Shown: positions 14,753-24,600 of the stretch, in pieces | Position numbering within the stretch: the stretch's first letter is position 1 | Layout: each line of letters begins with the position of its first letter | Source: a virus | IMG/VR virus record: IMGVR_UViG_3300010148_000060 | Location: 1-31,904 of that record | Direction: 5' to 3' (one strand) | DNA: 31,904 bases | Program-made: the position numbers and the translations under genes | Notes under the pieces: generated by a model | Told to the model about the DNA's origin: nothing | Database searches by the model: none | What the model saw: only the letters and a program-made list of their open reading frames with translations

Positions 14753-16213
14753 ATGAGTTTTGCTACTGGTGGTGCGTTCCCCGCAGGATTAACGCCCGCC
14801 CCAACTAAAACGTTGTTCGATAAGAACTACCTGTCTATTGCAGACAATGACTTTAACTTTACTAAGCAATTTTTACCTGAAGTATACGAAAAAGAAGTAG
14901 AGCGTTACGGAAATCGTTCGATCTCTTCTTTCTTGCGTATGGTAGGTGCTGAAATGCCTATGGCTTCTGACGAAGTCGTATGGTCAGAGCAGGGCCGTCT
15001 ACACTTGGCGTATAAAGATGTAAAAGTTGCTACGGCAAATGATAACACTGACAACACGCTTAACATCACTGGTCACGCCGTTCGCGCTAACCAAACTGTT
15101 GTAGTATCTAATGGTTTTGATACTGTAACGGCTTTTGTTAAAACTGTTGCTACTAACTCAATTGAAGCTTACCCATATAACGCTGATACATGGCCAGCCG
15201 GATTCGTTGCTTCAGGGACTAACCCTGATTTGAACGTGTTTGTATTTGGTTCTGAATTTGGCAAAGGAGCTGCTGGAATGTCTGGATCTGTAGATGCTGG
15301 CTTCCAAAAGTTTTCTAACAGCCCAATCATTATCAAAGACAAATATTCAATTAATGGATCTGATACTGCGCAAATCGGCTGGGTTGAAGTTACAACTGAG
15401 TTAGGTACTTCTGGATATCTTTGGTATCTAAAATCTGAGCACGAAACTCGTCTAAGATTTGAGGACTATCTTGAAATGACTATGGTTGAAGCTGAGAAAT
15501 TTACTGCTTCTACTGCTGTAAGCGATGCCTCTGGTTCCTCTTTACGTGGTACTGAAGGACTTTTTGCAGCTATTGAATCTCGCGGTCTTGTATTTAATGA
15601 TCACGATTTTGATAATTCAACTGGTCTAACTGGTCTTGCTGAGTTTGATCTAATTCTTAAAGAACTAGATAAGCAAGGTGCTATTGAAGAGAATATGTTA
15701 TTCCTTGACCGAGGAACTTCGCTTGCTATCGATAACATGCTAGCTCGCGCAAATTCTTACGGAACTGGCGGTACTTCTTACGGAGTATTCGAAAACAGTG
15801 AGGATATGGCATTGAATCTTGGATTCTCTGGATTCCGTAGAGGTTCTTATGACTTCTATAAAACAGATTGGAAATATTTGAATGATGCTGCTACTCGTGG
15901 CTTAACTGCAGACATTGACGGTGTACTTGTACCTGCTGGTGTTTCTACAGTTTATGACCAAACGCTTGGCAAAAACATTCAACGACCATTCTTGCATATT
16001 CGCTATAGAGCTTCAGAAGCTGATGATCGAAGAATGAAATCTTGGATTACAGGTTCTGTAGGAGGAAACTTCACTTCTGATATTGACGAAATGAACGTAC
16101 ACTTCCTATCTGAAAGAGCCCTATGTGTACAAGGAGCTAATAACTTCATCTTGTTTAAAGATACATCATCAGCTGGTGGATCTGACGGCACTGATGCAAG
16201 CGCACGCACCTAA
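14753..16213 (+). CDS. Major capsid protein (HK97-fold, crAss-like)
   Basis: This 486-residue protein is identified by position after portal and scaffold, length, and the capsid-like pattern: a helical N-arm (KNYLSIADNDFNFTKQFLPE), a segment EVVWSEQGRLHL at about 74-85, beta-rich middle, and a helical ETRLRFEDYLEMTMVEAEKF at about 230-250 that may form the spine helix. Codon use is distinct: more CGT/CGC arginine and C-ending Phe, Tyr and Asn codons, and about 43% GC in a sampled line, against about 30% nearby. This fits selection for very high expression. A strong terminator follows at 16226-16260. The HK97 fold is inferred from the family, not visible directly. Confidence 0.88.
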   Translation: MSFATGGAFPAGLTPAPTKTLFDKNYLSIADNDFNFTKQFLPEVYEKEVERYGNRSISSFLRMVGAEMPMASDEVVWSEQGRLHLAYKDVKVATANDNTDNTLNITGHAVRANQTVVVSNGFDTVTAFVKTVATNSIEAYPYNADTWPAGFVASGTNPDLNVFVFGSEFGKGAAGMSGSVDAGFQKFSNSPIIIKDKYSINGSDTAQIGWVEVTTELGTSGYLWYLKSEHETRLRFEDYLEMTMVEAEKFTASTAVSDASGSSLRGTEGLFAAIESRGLVFNDHDFDNSTGLTGLAEFDLILKELDKQGAIEENMLFLDRGTSLAIDNMLARANSYGTGGTSYGVFENSEDMALNLGFSGFRRGSYDFYKTDWKYLNDAATRGLTADIDGVLVPAGVSTVYDQTLGKNIQRPFLHIRYRASEADDRRMKSWITGSVGGNFTSDIDEMNVHFLSERALCVQGANNFILFKDTSSAGGSDGTDASART

Positions 16214-16225
16214 TAAGTAAACCTT

Positions 16226-16260
16226 AAAAGGGGCGGTTTAATCGCCGCCTCTTTTTTTCT
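16226..16260 (+). terminator. Strong intrinsic terminator after the capsid gene
   Basis: AGGGGCGG at 16229-16236 pairs with CCGCCTCT at 16245-16252 (one G-U pair), extended by AAA/TTT, over an eight-base loop and followed by a T-rich run to 16260. This is the most GC-rich hairpin in the window. The next start codon is 20 bases further on, which leaves little space for a separate promoter, so it may be leaky. Confidence 0.85.
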
Positions 16261-16279
16261 TTTTAAATTTTATTATATC

Positions 16280-17035
16280 ATGTCAACAAGTAAAGAAGCC
16301 TCATGGCAAATTAAAGATCGTGTTTATTTACTTAAAAGTAATAAACAACCTGTTATTGTAACTGTACCATCTAAACACTCTCAAAATAGACCATTATTAT
16401 ATTTTGATGCAGAAAAAGGTTACCAACGGGAACTAAGATACGCAACTAATCAAAAATCACCCTTTGCTGATGAACAGCAAGGTACATCAACATTAGAGCA
16501 TATCGTTTTTAGAGATGGTCAATTATTCGTTCCAAAAGAAAAGCAATCATTGCAAAAATTACTTTCACTTTACCACCCTTTGCGTAATAAATTATATGTA
16601 GAGTTCGATAAAGTTGCAGAAGCAAAAGATGATTTAGATTATCTTGAAGCTGAATTAAGTGCAATGACTCTAGCGGCTCAAATGGATATTGATGATGCAG
16701 AAGCTGTTCTACGTGTAGAATATGGCTCTAAGGTATCTCAAATGTCTTCTAAAGAAATAAAAAGAGATGTATTGCTATTTGCAAAATCATCCCCTGTAGT
16801 ATTTTTAGAACTAGCTGCAGACGATAATGTTAAGCTTAGAAATTTTGGAATTAAAGCAGTTGAAGCAGGCTATTTAAAGTTAGCCGATGATCAACGAACT
16901 TTTAAATATGGAAGTAACGGCAGAAAAGTAATGACCGTTCCTTTTGATGAAAATCCATATTCAGCGTTAGCTGCATATTTTAAAACCGATGAAGGTTTAG
17001 AAATATACAAAGCTATTGAAAAGAAAATGGGCTAA
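16280..17035 (+). CDS. Conserved phage protein next to the capsid gene, function unknown
   Basis: This 251-residue protein has a patterned N-terminal half: ASWQIKDRVYLLKSNKQPV, then RPLLYFDAEKGYQRELRYAT, NQKSPFADEQQGTSTLEHIVF and GQLFVPKE...LQKLLSLYHP. I recall this pattern in many marine phage structural regions, but not an established function. The middle (about 115-145) is an acidic helix (AKDDLDYLEAELSAMTLAAQ), and the rest is mixed helix. No enzyme motif is visible. Its place between capsid and connector genes suggests a capsid-associated, head-completion or packaged protein. It starts 20 bases after the capsid terminator and is followed by a hairpin. Confidence 0.75.
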   Translation: MSTSKEASWQIKDRVYLLKSNKQPVIVTVPSKHSQNRPLLYFDAEKGYQRELRYATNQKSPFADEQQGTSTLEHIVFRDGQLFVPKEKQSLQKLLSLYHPLRNKLYVEFDKVAEAKDDLDYLEAELSAMTLAAQMDIDDAEAVLRVEYGSKVSQMSSKEIKRDVLLFAKSSPVVFLELAADDNVKLRNFGIKAVEAGYLKLADDQRTFKYGSNGRKVMTVPFDENPYSALAAYFKTDEGLEIYKAIEKKMG

Positions 17036-17041
17036 ACAGTT

Positions 17042-17079
17042 ATAGCAGTCGGGCTGCTTAACAGTGGCCCGATTACTAT
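17042..17079 (+). promoter_or_regulatory. Intergenic hairpin upstream of the connector genes
   Basis: ATAGCAGTCGGGC at 17042-17054 pairs with GCCCGATTACTAT at 17067-17079 with one mismatch and one G-U pair, around a 12-base loop. The GGGC/GCCC core stands out in an AT-rich gap. It is followed by AAATTT and A-runs instead of a T-run, so it is not a standard terminator. It ends 15 bases before the next start codon. It could protect or process the message or modulate translation. Confidence 0.55.
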
Positions 17080-17094
17080 AAATTTAAAAAAATT

Positions 17095-17769
17095 ATGAGC
17101 GTTAGTATAGATACTGTTTACCAAAGGGTATTATCAATTTTAAATAAAGAACAGCGTGGATATCTTACGCCGCAGGAATTTAATCTATTTGCTAATCAAG
17201 CGCAAATGGATATTTTTGAGCAATACTTTTATGATTTAAACCAATTTTTAAGATTGCCTAAAAATAGCAGTGAGTATTCTGACATGCTCGATATTCTTAA
17301 CGAAAAAATTAGCTTATTTGAAACTTCCGCATCCTCTACAGGAAGTTTACCATCTGATTTATACAGAATTGGCGCTATTGTTCTAAATGGTGTCGAAGCA
17401 CAATATGTGCTAAAAAATAATTTCCTAACTATTATAAACTCACCATTAGTAAAACCAACAACTACAAGGCCAATATATATAAAAGATAACACGGGCATAA
17501 AAGTATATACGTCCGCAACTAACCTTGCTAGTAGTTTTACAATTCAATATATTAAACGCCCAGCACAAGCGGTATGGGGTTACATTGAAGTTAATGATGT
17601 GGCGCTTTACAATGAAGACACAGCTACTGACTTTGAGTTACACGATTCTGAAGAAACAGATCTTGTTATGAAAGTATTAGCTATGGCAGGCTTAAGTATA
17701 AGAGAACCAGATATTTATGCGGCAGCATCACAAGAGGATTTAAAAAATGTACAACAAGAAAAAGCTTAA
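17095..17769 (+). CDS. Head-tail connector/ring-like protein
   Basis: This 224-residue protein has a helical N-terminal half with the strong pattern VYQRVLSILNKEQRGYLTPQ, then EFNLFANQAQMDIFEQYFYD and LNQFLRLPKN, typical of a conserved protein between capsid and muzzle genes in crAss-like phages. The second half (about 95-190) is beta-rich (LPSDLYRIGAIVLNG and IQYIKRPAQAVWGYI), resembling the beta domain of adaptor or ring proteins. The protein probably stacks beneath the portal. It ends three bases before the next connector-like gene. The exact ring number cannot be decided from sequence alone. Confidence 0.7.
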   Translation: MSVSIDTVYQRVLSILNKEQRGYLTPQEFNLFANQAQMDIFEQYFYDLNQFLRLPKNSSEYSDMLDILNEKISLFETSASSTGSLPSDLYRIGAIVLNGVEAQYVLKNNFLTIINSPLVKPTTTRPIYIKDNTGIKVYTSATNLASSFTIQYIKRPAQAVWGYIEVNDVALYNEDTATDFELHDSEETDLVMKVLAMAGLSIREPDIYAAASQEDLKNVQQEKA

Positions 17770-17772
17770 TAA

Positions 17773-18657
17773 ATGAGTTTAATAACCAACACACAACAAG
17801 CCTACTATGAAGGTGGAGAATACGGAGGGTATCAATTCATTAAGCTTAATGATTTAATTTCAAACTTTATTGTAGCTTACACAGGTGAAGAAAAAATACT
17901 AGGTCACGCCAAACGGAGTGACGTTGTGTTTCATGCCAAGCGAGGATTGCAAGAGTTATCTTATGATACTTTAAAGTCAATAAGAACAATGGAGGTAGAG
18001 CTTGGCCCTACAAATTCAATACGCTTACCGCAAGATTATGTTAATTATGTAAAATTTACATATTGCGACGACGGTGGTGCAGAGCATACTATATTGCCTT
18101 CATTAAAAAGCGGCAACCCTCGATCGCCTTTGCAAGATCAAAACTATAATTTTATGTTTGATTCAAATGGAGATTTATTAGAATCATTTGACTCAAATAC
18201 AATAAGAAAGTTTTTTGCGGCAGTCAGTCAAGAGTCTGAAAAGCAAAAACAATATAATGAAGATAGCCTAGGCGGATCAATTGCATATGGACAAAGATAC
18301 GGTATAGACCCACAGTTTGCTAATGCAAATGGATTGTTTATTTTAGATAACGATAGAGGTAGGGTTTATTTTAGCTCTGAATTTTCAGGAAAAATTATAA
18401 CAATATACTACATATCAGATGGCTTAAATGTTGATGATTCGGAAATGCAAATTCATAAGTTTGCAGAAGAGGCAATGTACAAGTATATTCTGCATGGCAT
18501 TATTTCAACTCGCGTAGGTATACCTGAATATATTATCGCAAGATATAAGAAAGAAAGATTTGCTGCTATTAGACAAGCAAAATTAAGATTATCAAATATA
18601 AAAATAGAAGAGCTGACACAAGTAATGCGAGGCAAATCTAAACAAATAAAACACTAG
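17773..18657 (+). CDS. Tail tubular/ring protein (P22 gp4-like, crAss type)
   Basis: This 294-residue protein shows the crAss connector pattern KLNDLISNFIVAYTGEEKI, then DVVFHAKRGLQELSYDTLKS at about 50-70 and a beta segment with LPQDYVNYVKF at about 85-95. A later LFILDNDRGRVYFSSEF and EEAMYKYILHGIISTRVGIP mark the second half, which ends in a basic helix. Helical-plus-LPxDY connector proteins of this type attach to the portal and form part of the short tail tube, as in P22 gp4. The next gene, the muzzle, lies three bases after the stop. The role is inferred from family pattern and gene order. Confidence 0.75.
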   Translation: MSLITNTQQAYYEGGEYGGYQFIKLNDLISNFIVAYTGEEKILGHAKRSDVVFHAKRGLQELSYDTLKSIRTMEVELGPTNSIRLPQDYVNYVKFTYCDDGGAEHTILPSLKSGNPRSPLQDQNYNFMFDSNGDLLESFDSNTIRKFFAAVSQESEKQKQYNEDSLGGSIAYGQRYGIDPQFANANGLFILDNDRGRVYFSSEFSGKIITIYYISDGLNVDDSEMQIHKFAEEAMYKYILHGIISTRVGIPEYIIARYKKERFAAIRQAKLRLSNIKIEELTQVMRGKSKQIKH

Positions 18658-18660
18658 TCC

Positions 18661-21600
18661 ATGCCAGAAGTTAAAAATACTTTTGTTAAAGGTCTTATGG
18701 ATAAAGATACTGACGAACGATTAGTTCAGTCGGGTACTTATCGTGATGCTTTAAACATAAAAATAGCGAATAGTGAAAATTCAGATGTTGGTGCTATAGA
18801 AAGTGTGCTTGGTAATTTAAGAATTTCTAATATACCGCTTAACGAATATGTTGATGATAGCGGAAATGTTTTATTAGATCCTAACAACTCCACTGTATGT
18901 GTCGGCGCAAAAAGATATGATCTTGAAGACAAAATATATTGGCTTACTACATCTGATGTAAAAGATGGTATTTGGGAATATAACGAAAAAACAGATAGAA
19001 TATCACCTGTAATAGTCGCCAACAAAAAAACTGTTACTGTTACAAGGTTTATGCAAATAAGCAATCAGCAAGGTATAATAGTATTAGAAGATCCCGGTGT
19101 GCCTAGCGGTGTAACAGTTCCTACTGATAACCCTGATCTGCTTAACTTTTTTGCTAATGACGAATGGGCGGATACATTCGGAACAAGGCTTGCAGACGGT
19201 GCTAATAAAATTATAACAGATACAACAAATGATGTAACTATTACAATTAAGGGCCAGTTTAATGAAACTTTGTCTATTCCAATTGGCACAAAAATAGAGA
19301 TTGATCCAAACCCTGCAGATGGCGATGGTGACGGTGTTGACGAAGAACAAATAAAAATATTTTTGCCATATGACCTTGCATTAAACGAAGGTTATTTGGT
19401 AGAGTGCGAAATAAAATACATTACAGGCACAGCTCTAAATTTTAAAAAGAATAGAATAATAACCGGTATAAATATAATTGATGGTTTGTTATTTTTTACT
19501 GATAATCATAATGAGCCGAAAAAAATTAATATTAATACTTTTAAAGATCTTTCCAATAATAACTTTAGCTCTACTACACAAATATTTGGAAATGATATTA
19601 CTGAAGACGACATAACAGTAATTAAAAAATCACCTTTTAGCGCCCCAACATTAAGTTTGTTTGACACAAATAGAGTTAATGAAAATGGAGAATCACTGCC
19701 TGTTAGGTTATATTTAAATCAAGATTTTTCAAATAAAAATATTGGTAGCACAATAACAACTAGCGTAGGTGGCGAGCTTGCTTTAAAAACAAAAGATAGG
19801 CTTAATGTTTTTTCTGAGGATCCGGAAAGTGATATGGAAATCGAAGTCGAAGTTTCTGCAATTAAGTATGTTAAAAGTACAAAAAGAACAGCGATAGATT
19901 TAATTATTTTAACATATTCCTTACCGACTAACCAAGACCAGGGCAACAAATGGATAGGTAGATTAATAGAAGATGACCCTATATATCAATTAACGTTTCC
20001 AAGATTTTCGTACAGATGGAAATACTATGACGGTGAATATTCAGTTATGGCACCGTTTTCTGAAATTGCATTTTTACCCGGTAATTCCGCAAGTACTCAA
20101 TTTAGAGATTTGTCAGATTTTAAATACAATGGTAAAGATGGATTTAACCTAGCTATGACAAATGTAGTTAGGCGTATTGAATTAAATGATATAGAGGTCG
20201 GTGGCGCGGATGTTAAAGAAATAGAAATATTATATAAGACACCTGAAATAAATTCTATATATGTTATAAATAAAATACAACGCCCAGAAGGTGATGGAGC
20301 TAATATAGCCACGGTTGTAGTCGATACAGAGCAAATAGATTCTGTAGTTGAGTCTAATCAGATATTAAGACCATATGATAATGTACCGAGAAAAGCAAAA
20401 GCGCAGGATGTTACTGCTAATAGAATTATATACGGAAACTACTTACAGGGGTATACCGTAGACAAAAAGCCTTCTTTTGATGTTTCATTTGATTATAGAA
20501 ACAACTATAAGTCTATTAAGTCAAATAGAGCATATACATTAGGCGTAGTATATACAGATAAATTCGGCAGACAAACACCGGTTATATCGGATGCATCGGG
20601 AACTTTTAAAATACCAAGAAGCAAGTCAAATGCCGGCACACAAATAGTCACGAAAATTGTTTCTGATCCTCCTTATTGGGCAAAAAGATTTAAGTATTAC
20701 ATTAAAGATACATCGCAAGAATATTATAATATTGCTGTAGATAGAGTTTATGAAAACCCTACCGACTTAGGTTTTGTTTGGCTTTCTATGAGCTCAAATG
20801 ATAGAAGCAAAATAAAAGAAGAAAGCTATCTAATACTTAAAAAAGGGCATAATAAATCTGAGGCTGTTACTTCTAACAATTCAAAATTTAAAGTTTTAGC
20901 AATACAAGCTGACCCGCCTGATTTTATTGCTAAAAAATACGCTACAAAAGATTATTTAGCTAGAGTTGTATTTGATTCTAACTATAATCAAAGACAGACA
21001 CAAGAGACAAAATTATCAGGCAATACTCCGGTCGCTGGATCTGATTCGGTAAATATTTCTAGGTCTAATGATGCTAAAAATGTTCCTCCCGATAGAATAG
21101 TTCATTTAATATCCGGTAATTTTATAAGATTTGAAAGAGATGGCCAATACTCTAACTATTATGAAATAAAAGTTACCGCAAGCAGTGTAAATGGCAAGGA
21201 CTCAGGAGTCGGTTATTCTGTAAAAATAATTACAACAAAACCATTTGGTAATGATGTTGAGTTTTTATATAACGACGCTGGCTCCCAAGCTAGCTATTTT
21301 AGAAATAATACAAGCCAAATAAATATAGAATTATACGACAGACAAAGCACCGCGGGCAATGCTGAATTCGCTGGAAGATTCTTTGTAAAATTACAGAAGA
21401 ATCAACTTATAGAAAAAGAACTAATACAATCCGGGGCAACTGAAGATAATATTAATTATATAACAAAAGGAGCTACTAGGATTGACGGTAAAGTGCGCAG
21501 AAATAGAAATAAATTAGACCCTGGGTATTTTATAGGTGCTGGGGGTAAAGCAGGTTCACCAAGCACTTCAATATCAATAAAAAGAGGAGGTACTTTTGGT

Positions 21601-24600
21601 AAAAATAGGAGTATTAATTGTAAAAGATGCGGTTATAATAAAAATGACGCAAGAGCTGTTTTAGATAAAGCTAGAGCAAACGCTTTTCATTTCCATATTG
21701 CTCCTAACGATACTCGTGCTAATAACACAACTTTTTACAATGGCCTTGTAGAAAACGCCACAATATCTTTTTCAGGGCATTCTAAACCTTATACAGTAAA
21801 AGCTATATATCAGTATACTAATGGAAATAGGTATCAGACTAGCGGAAAAGGGGCAATTGAAAAGTTTATAGTTTTAGATAGAAATTTAGAAAAGAATTTA
21901 CCGTTTAATGGGCAAAGCTTGCCAGATTCTAGAAAACAGCTAATAGAGGTATTGCAAGTTAGTCCTGAAGATACAGAATTTAATACAGAAAATCCAGCAA
22001 TATTTGAGGTTGAACCAATAAGAGGCATTAAAGAATTAGATATATATTATGAAACTGAAGATTCTTACGATATATCTGTGCATGGAAAACAACAAAAATT
22101 AAGATATTTTAATTCATTTGCTTTTGGTAACGGCGTTGAGTCTAACAGAATTAGAGACGATTTTAACGCTTTAACAATGGACAAAGGCGTTAGGGCATCA
22201 GCTACTATACCTCAAGAAATAAAAGCAGAAAGAAAACTGAACGGCCTTATATGGTCTGGTCTTATAAATACTACTGCTAGTGTAAATAATACAAATCAAT
22301 TTATAGCAGGCGAAAGAATAACTAAAGATTTATTACCAGCATACGGAGCAATACAAAAACTTCACGCTAGAGATACGGATCTTATGGTATTTTGTGAAGA
22401 TAAACTTGTTAAAGTATTGTCTGATAAAGATGCTTTATACGACGCCGAAGGCAACTCTTTGGCATTGCAGGCTATTAATTTAGTATTAGGAGCTGTAACA
22501 CCTGTTTCTGGTGAATATGGAATATCTAATAACCCTGAATCATTTGCGTCTTTTGGAAATAGATTTTATTTCGCAGACAGGAATAGAGGCGTTATATTAC
22601 GTCATGGTGGTAACGGCTTAGAAGAAATATCTCGATATGGAATGAATGATTTTTTTAGAGATAAGCTAGCTGATTCAATTATAAATAACGGTTATATCTT
22701 AGGTACTTATGATGACAGAAATAATACTTATAATATAACACTTGAAGGTGTAACTATAGCTTATACAGAAGATACACGCGGATGGACAAGTAGATTATCT
22801 TTTATACCTGAAAATGGTTTTTCTTTAAATAATAAATATTATACATTTAAGCAGGGTCATATTTATAGACATGCTCATCCTAAGGCTATTAAAAATAGGT
22901 TTTATGGCGTACAATATAATTCTAAAGTTAGTTTTATTTCAAATGCTTCACCTTCTGATGTTAAAAACTTTAAAACGTTATCATACGAAGGCACTAAAGA
23001 CTGGAAAGCGACAATGGAAACAGATCTTCAAGAATCTGATGAGTTGTTGTTTGAGAAAAAAGAAGGTAAATATTTTGCTTTTGTAAAAGGTAAAGAAAAA
23101 ACTGCAACTACTGTTGATTTAAAAGATTTTACAGTGCAGGGTATCGGTACAGCTGAAGAAATTGAAGCTGTTGTTGTGGCTACCGAAGTTACACTTACAA
23201 TAAAGCTAGAAGACGGAGTCGGCTATAATGCTGCAGATATAGAAATTACACAGTTTGCAGACACAGAATTACCCGATACTGTAACATTTACAATAGTGCC
23301 AACCGCAGGATATGTAGTGGCAGCCAGAGACTTTTCAGGTGATAATATAACTTTTACAGATAACGGGACAGCTGACACAGCCGACAATACAATATCTGCG
23401 GTATATGATATTAGTGTGTCGAGAATGTATTTAGTTGATACTACAATAGATGTTGAGCTTGATACAGGCTTTGGAAATAGCCAGGAATATACAACTACAG
23501 GTAACTGGAGTTTTGCGCCAACAAATTGTTTTTCTGATATTCCAAACACTGGGCAGTACTCTATAACAGGCGTAGCAGAGTCACTAAGGAACATTAACAT
23601 TAGGACTATAAAAGCGTCAGAAGGATTTGAATTTCAAAGTATAGCCGCGGTGCAGTCTGGCACAAGCAATCCTGACGTAAAAATTTACAGAATATACAAC
23701 GACTCTACCTCAATTACAGTTTTTGAAAGAGTAAGAATACAAACAGGTGGCGGCGCTGAAAGCTATAACTTTTCAGCCACAGCAACACCAGTTACAGTTG
23801 ATACTGAGGTTTTAAACTTTTTTAGTATTAACCAAAGAGATATATTAAAAGTTGGGGACACTAGAGAACTAGTTATATTTGGATCAATTGGTGCAACATA
23901 TCAAATTGTTGTCAATGACGGATCATCCAATATACAAACAGAAACTGGCACATTAAAAGAAGGAATTGAAGAAACAATTGATATTGAATTTCCTGAAAAT
24001 ACAAACCCTGTTGAAAAAACGTATACAATTACATTGACAGGTACAGGCGTAACGTCACTTAGTAACGACCTTACCGGTAATAATGTAATTACTTTAAAGC
24101 AACGCGATTCTGAGGAAACGCTAATAAACTTTAATTTAGAAACAAAATATCCAACAGGTTCTGGCTCGGGTGATGTTACATATGAAAACGGTAAAAAAGT
24201 ACAAAATGTAAAAGTTACTGATTCTTCTGTAACGGGTAGCGTTTCTTGGCAAATATCAGGACAAAGTTGGATGGAGCCTGAAGAATTCTTAGATACAGAT
24301 ATTTCTTTTGCTTCTGACGATGTTGCAATTGGTATCGCTTACTCTAATTTAGTCGCTGCTAAAAATTTAATTGGCGTTGTAGACGGAGCGACAAATAGCT
24401 CTACAGTTGTGCTAACAGATACTGTGCCTGGATTAAAGGAATCTTTTGACGCAGGTGATATTGTAAAAGTTTTAGGTGATGGTATAACCAACAATCCTAC
24501 AACAATAACAGCCATTACCGATTCCGACGATGGCGTTGTTAACGCTAAATTAACATTAAGCCATACTACTAATTTTATAGATGTTGCTGAAATACAATTT

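Noticed and set aside
22871-23086. A 71-codon + strand ORF inside the muzzle gene
   Set aside because: It is out of frame within a continuous 2706-codon gene and has no start context or known pattern.
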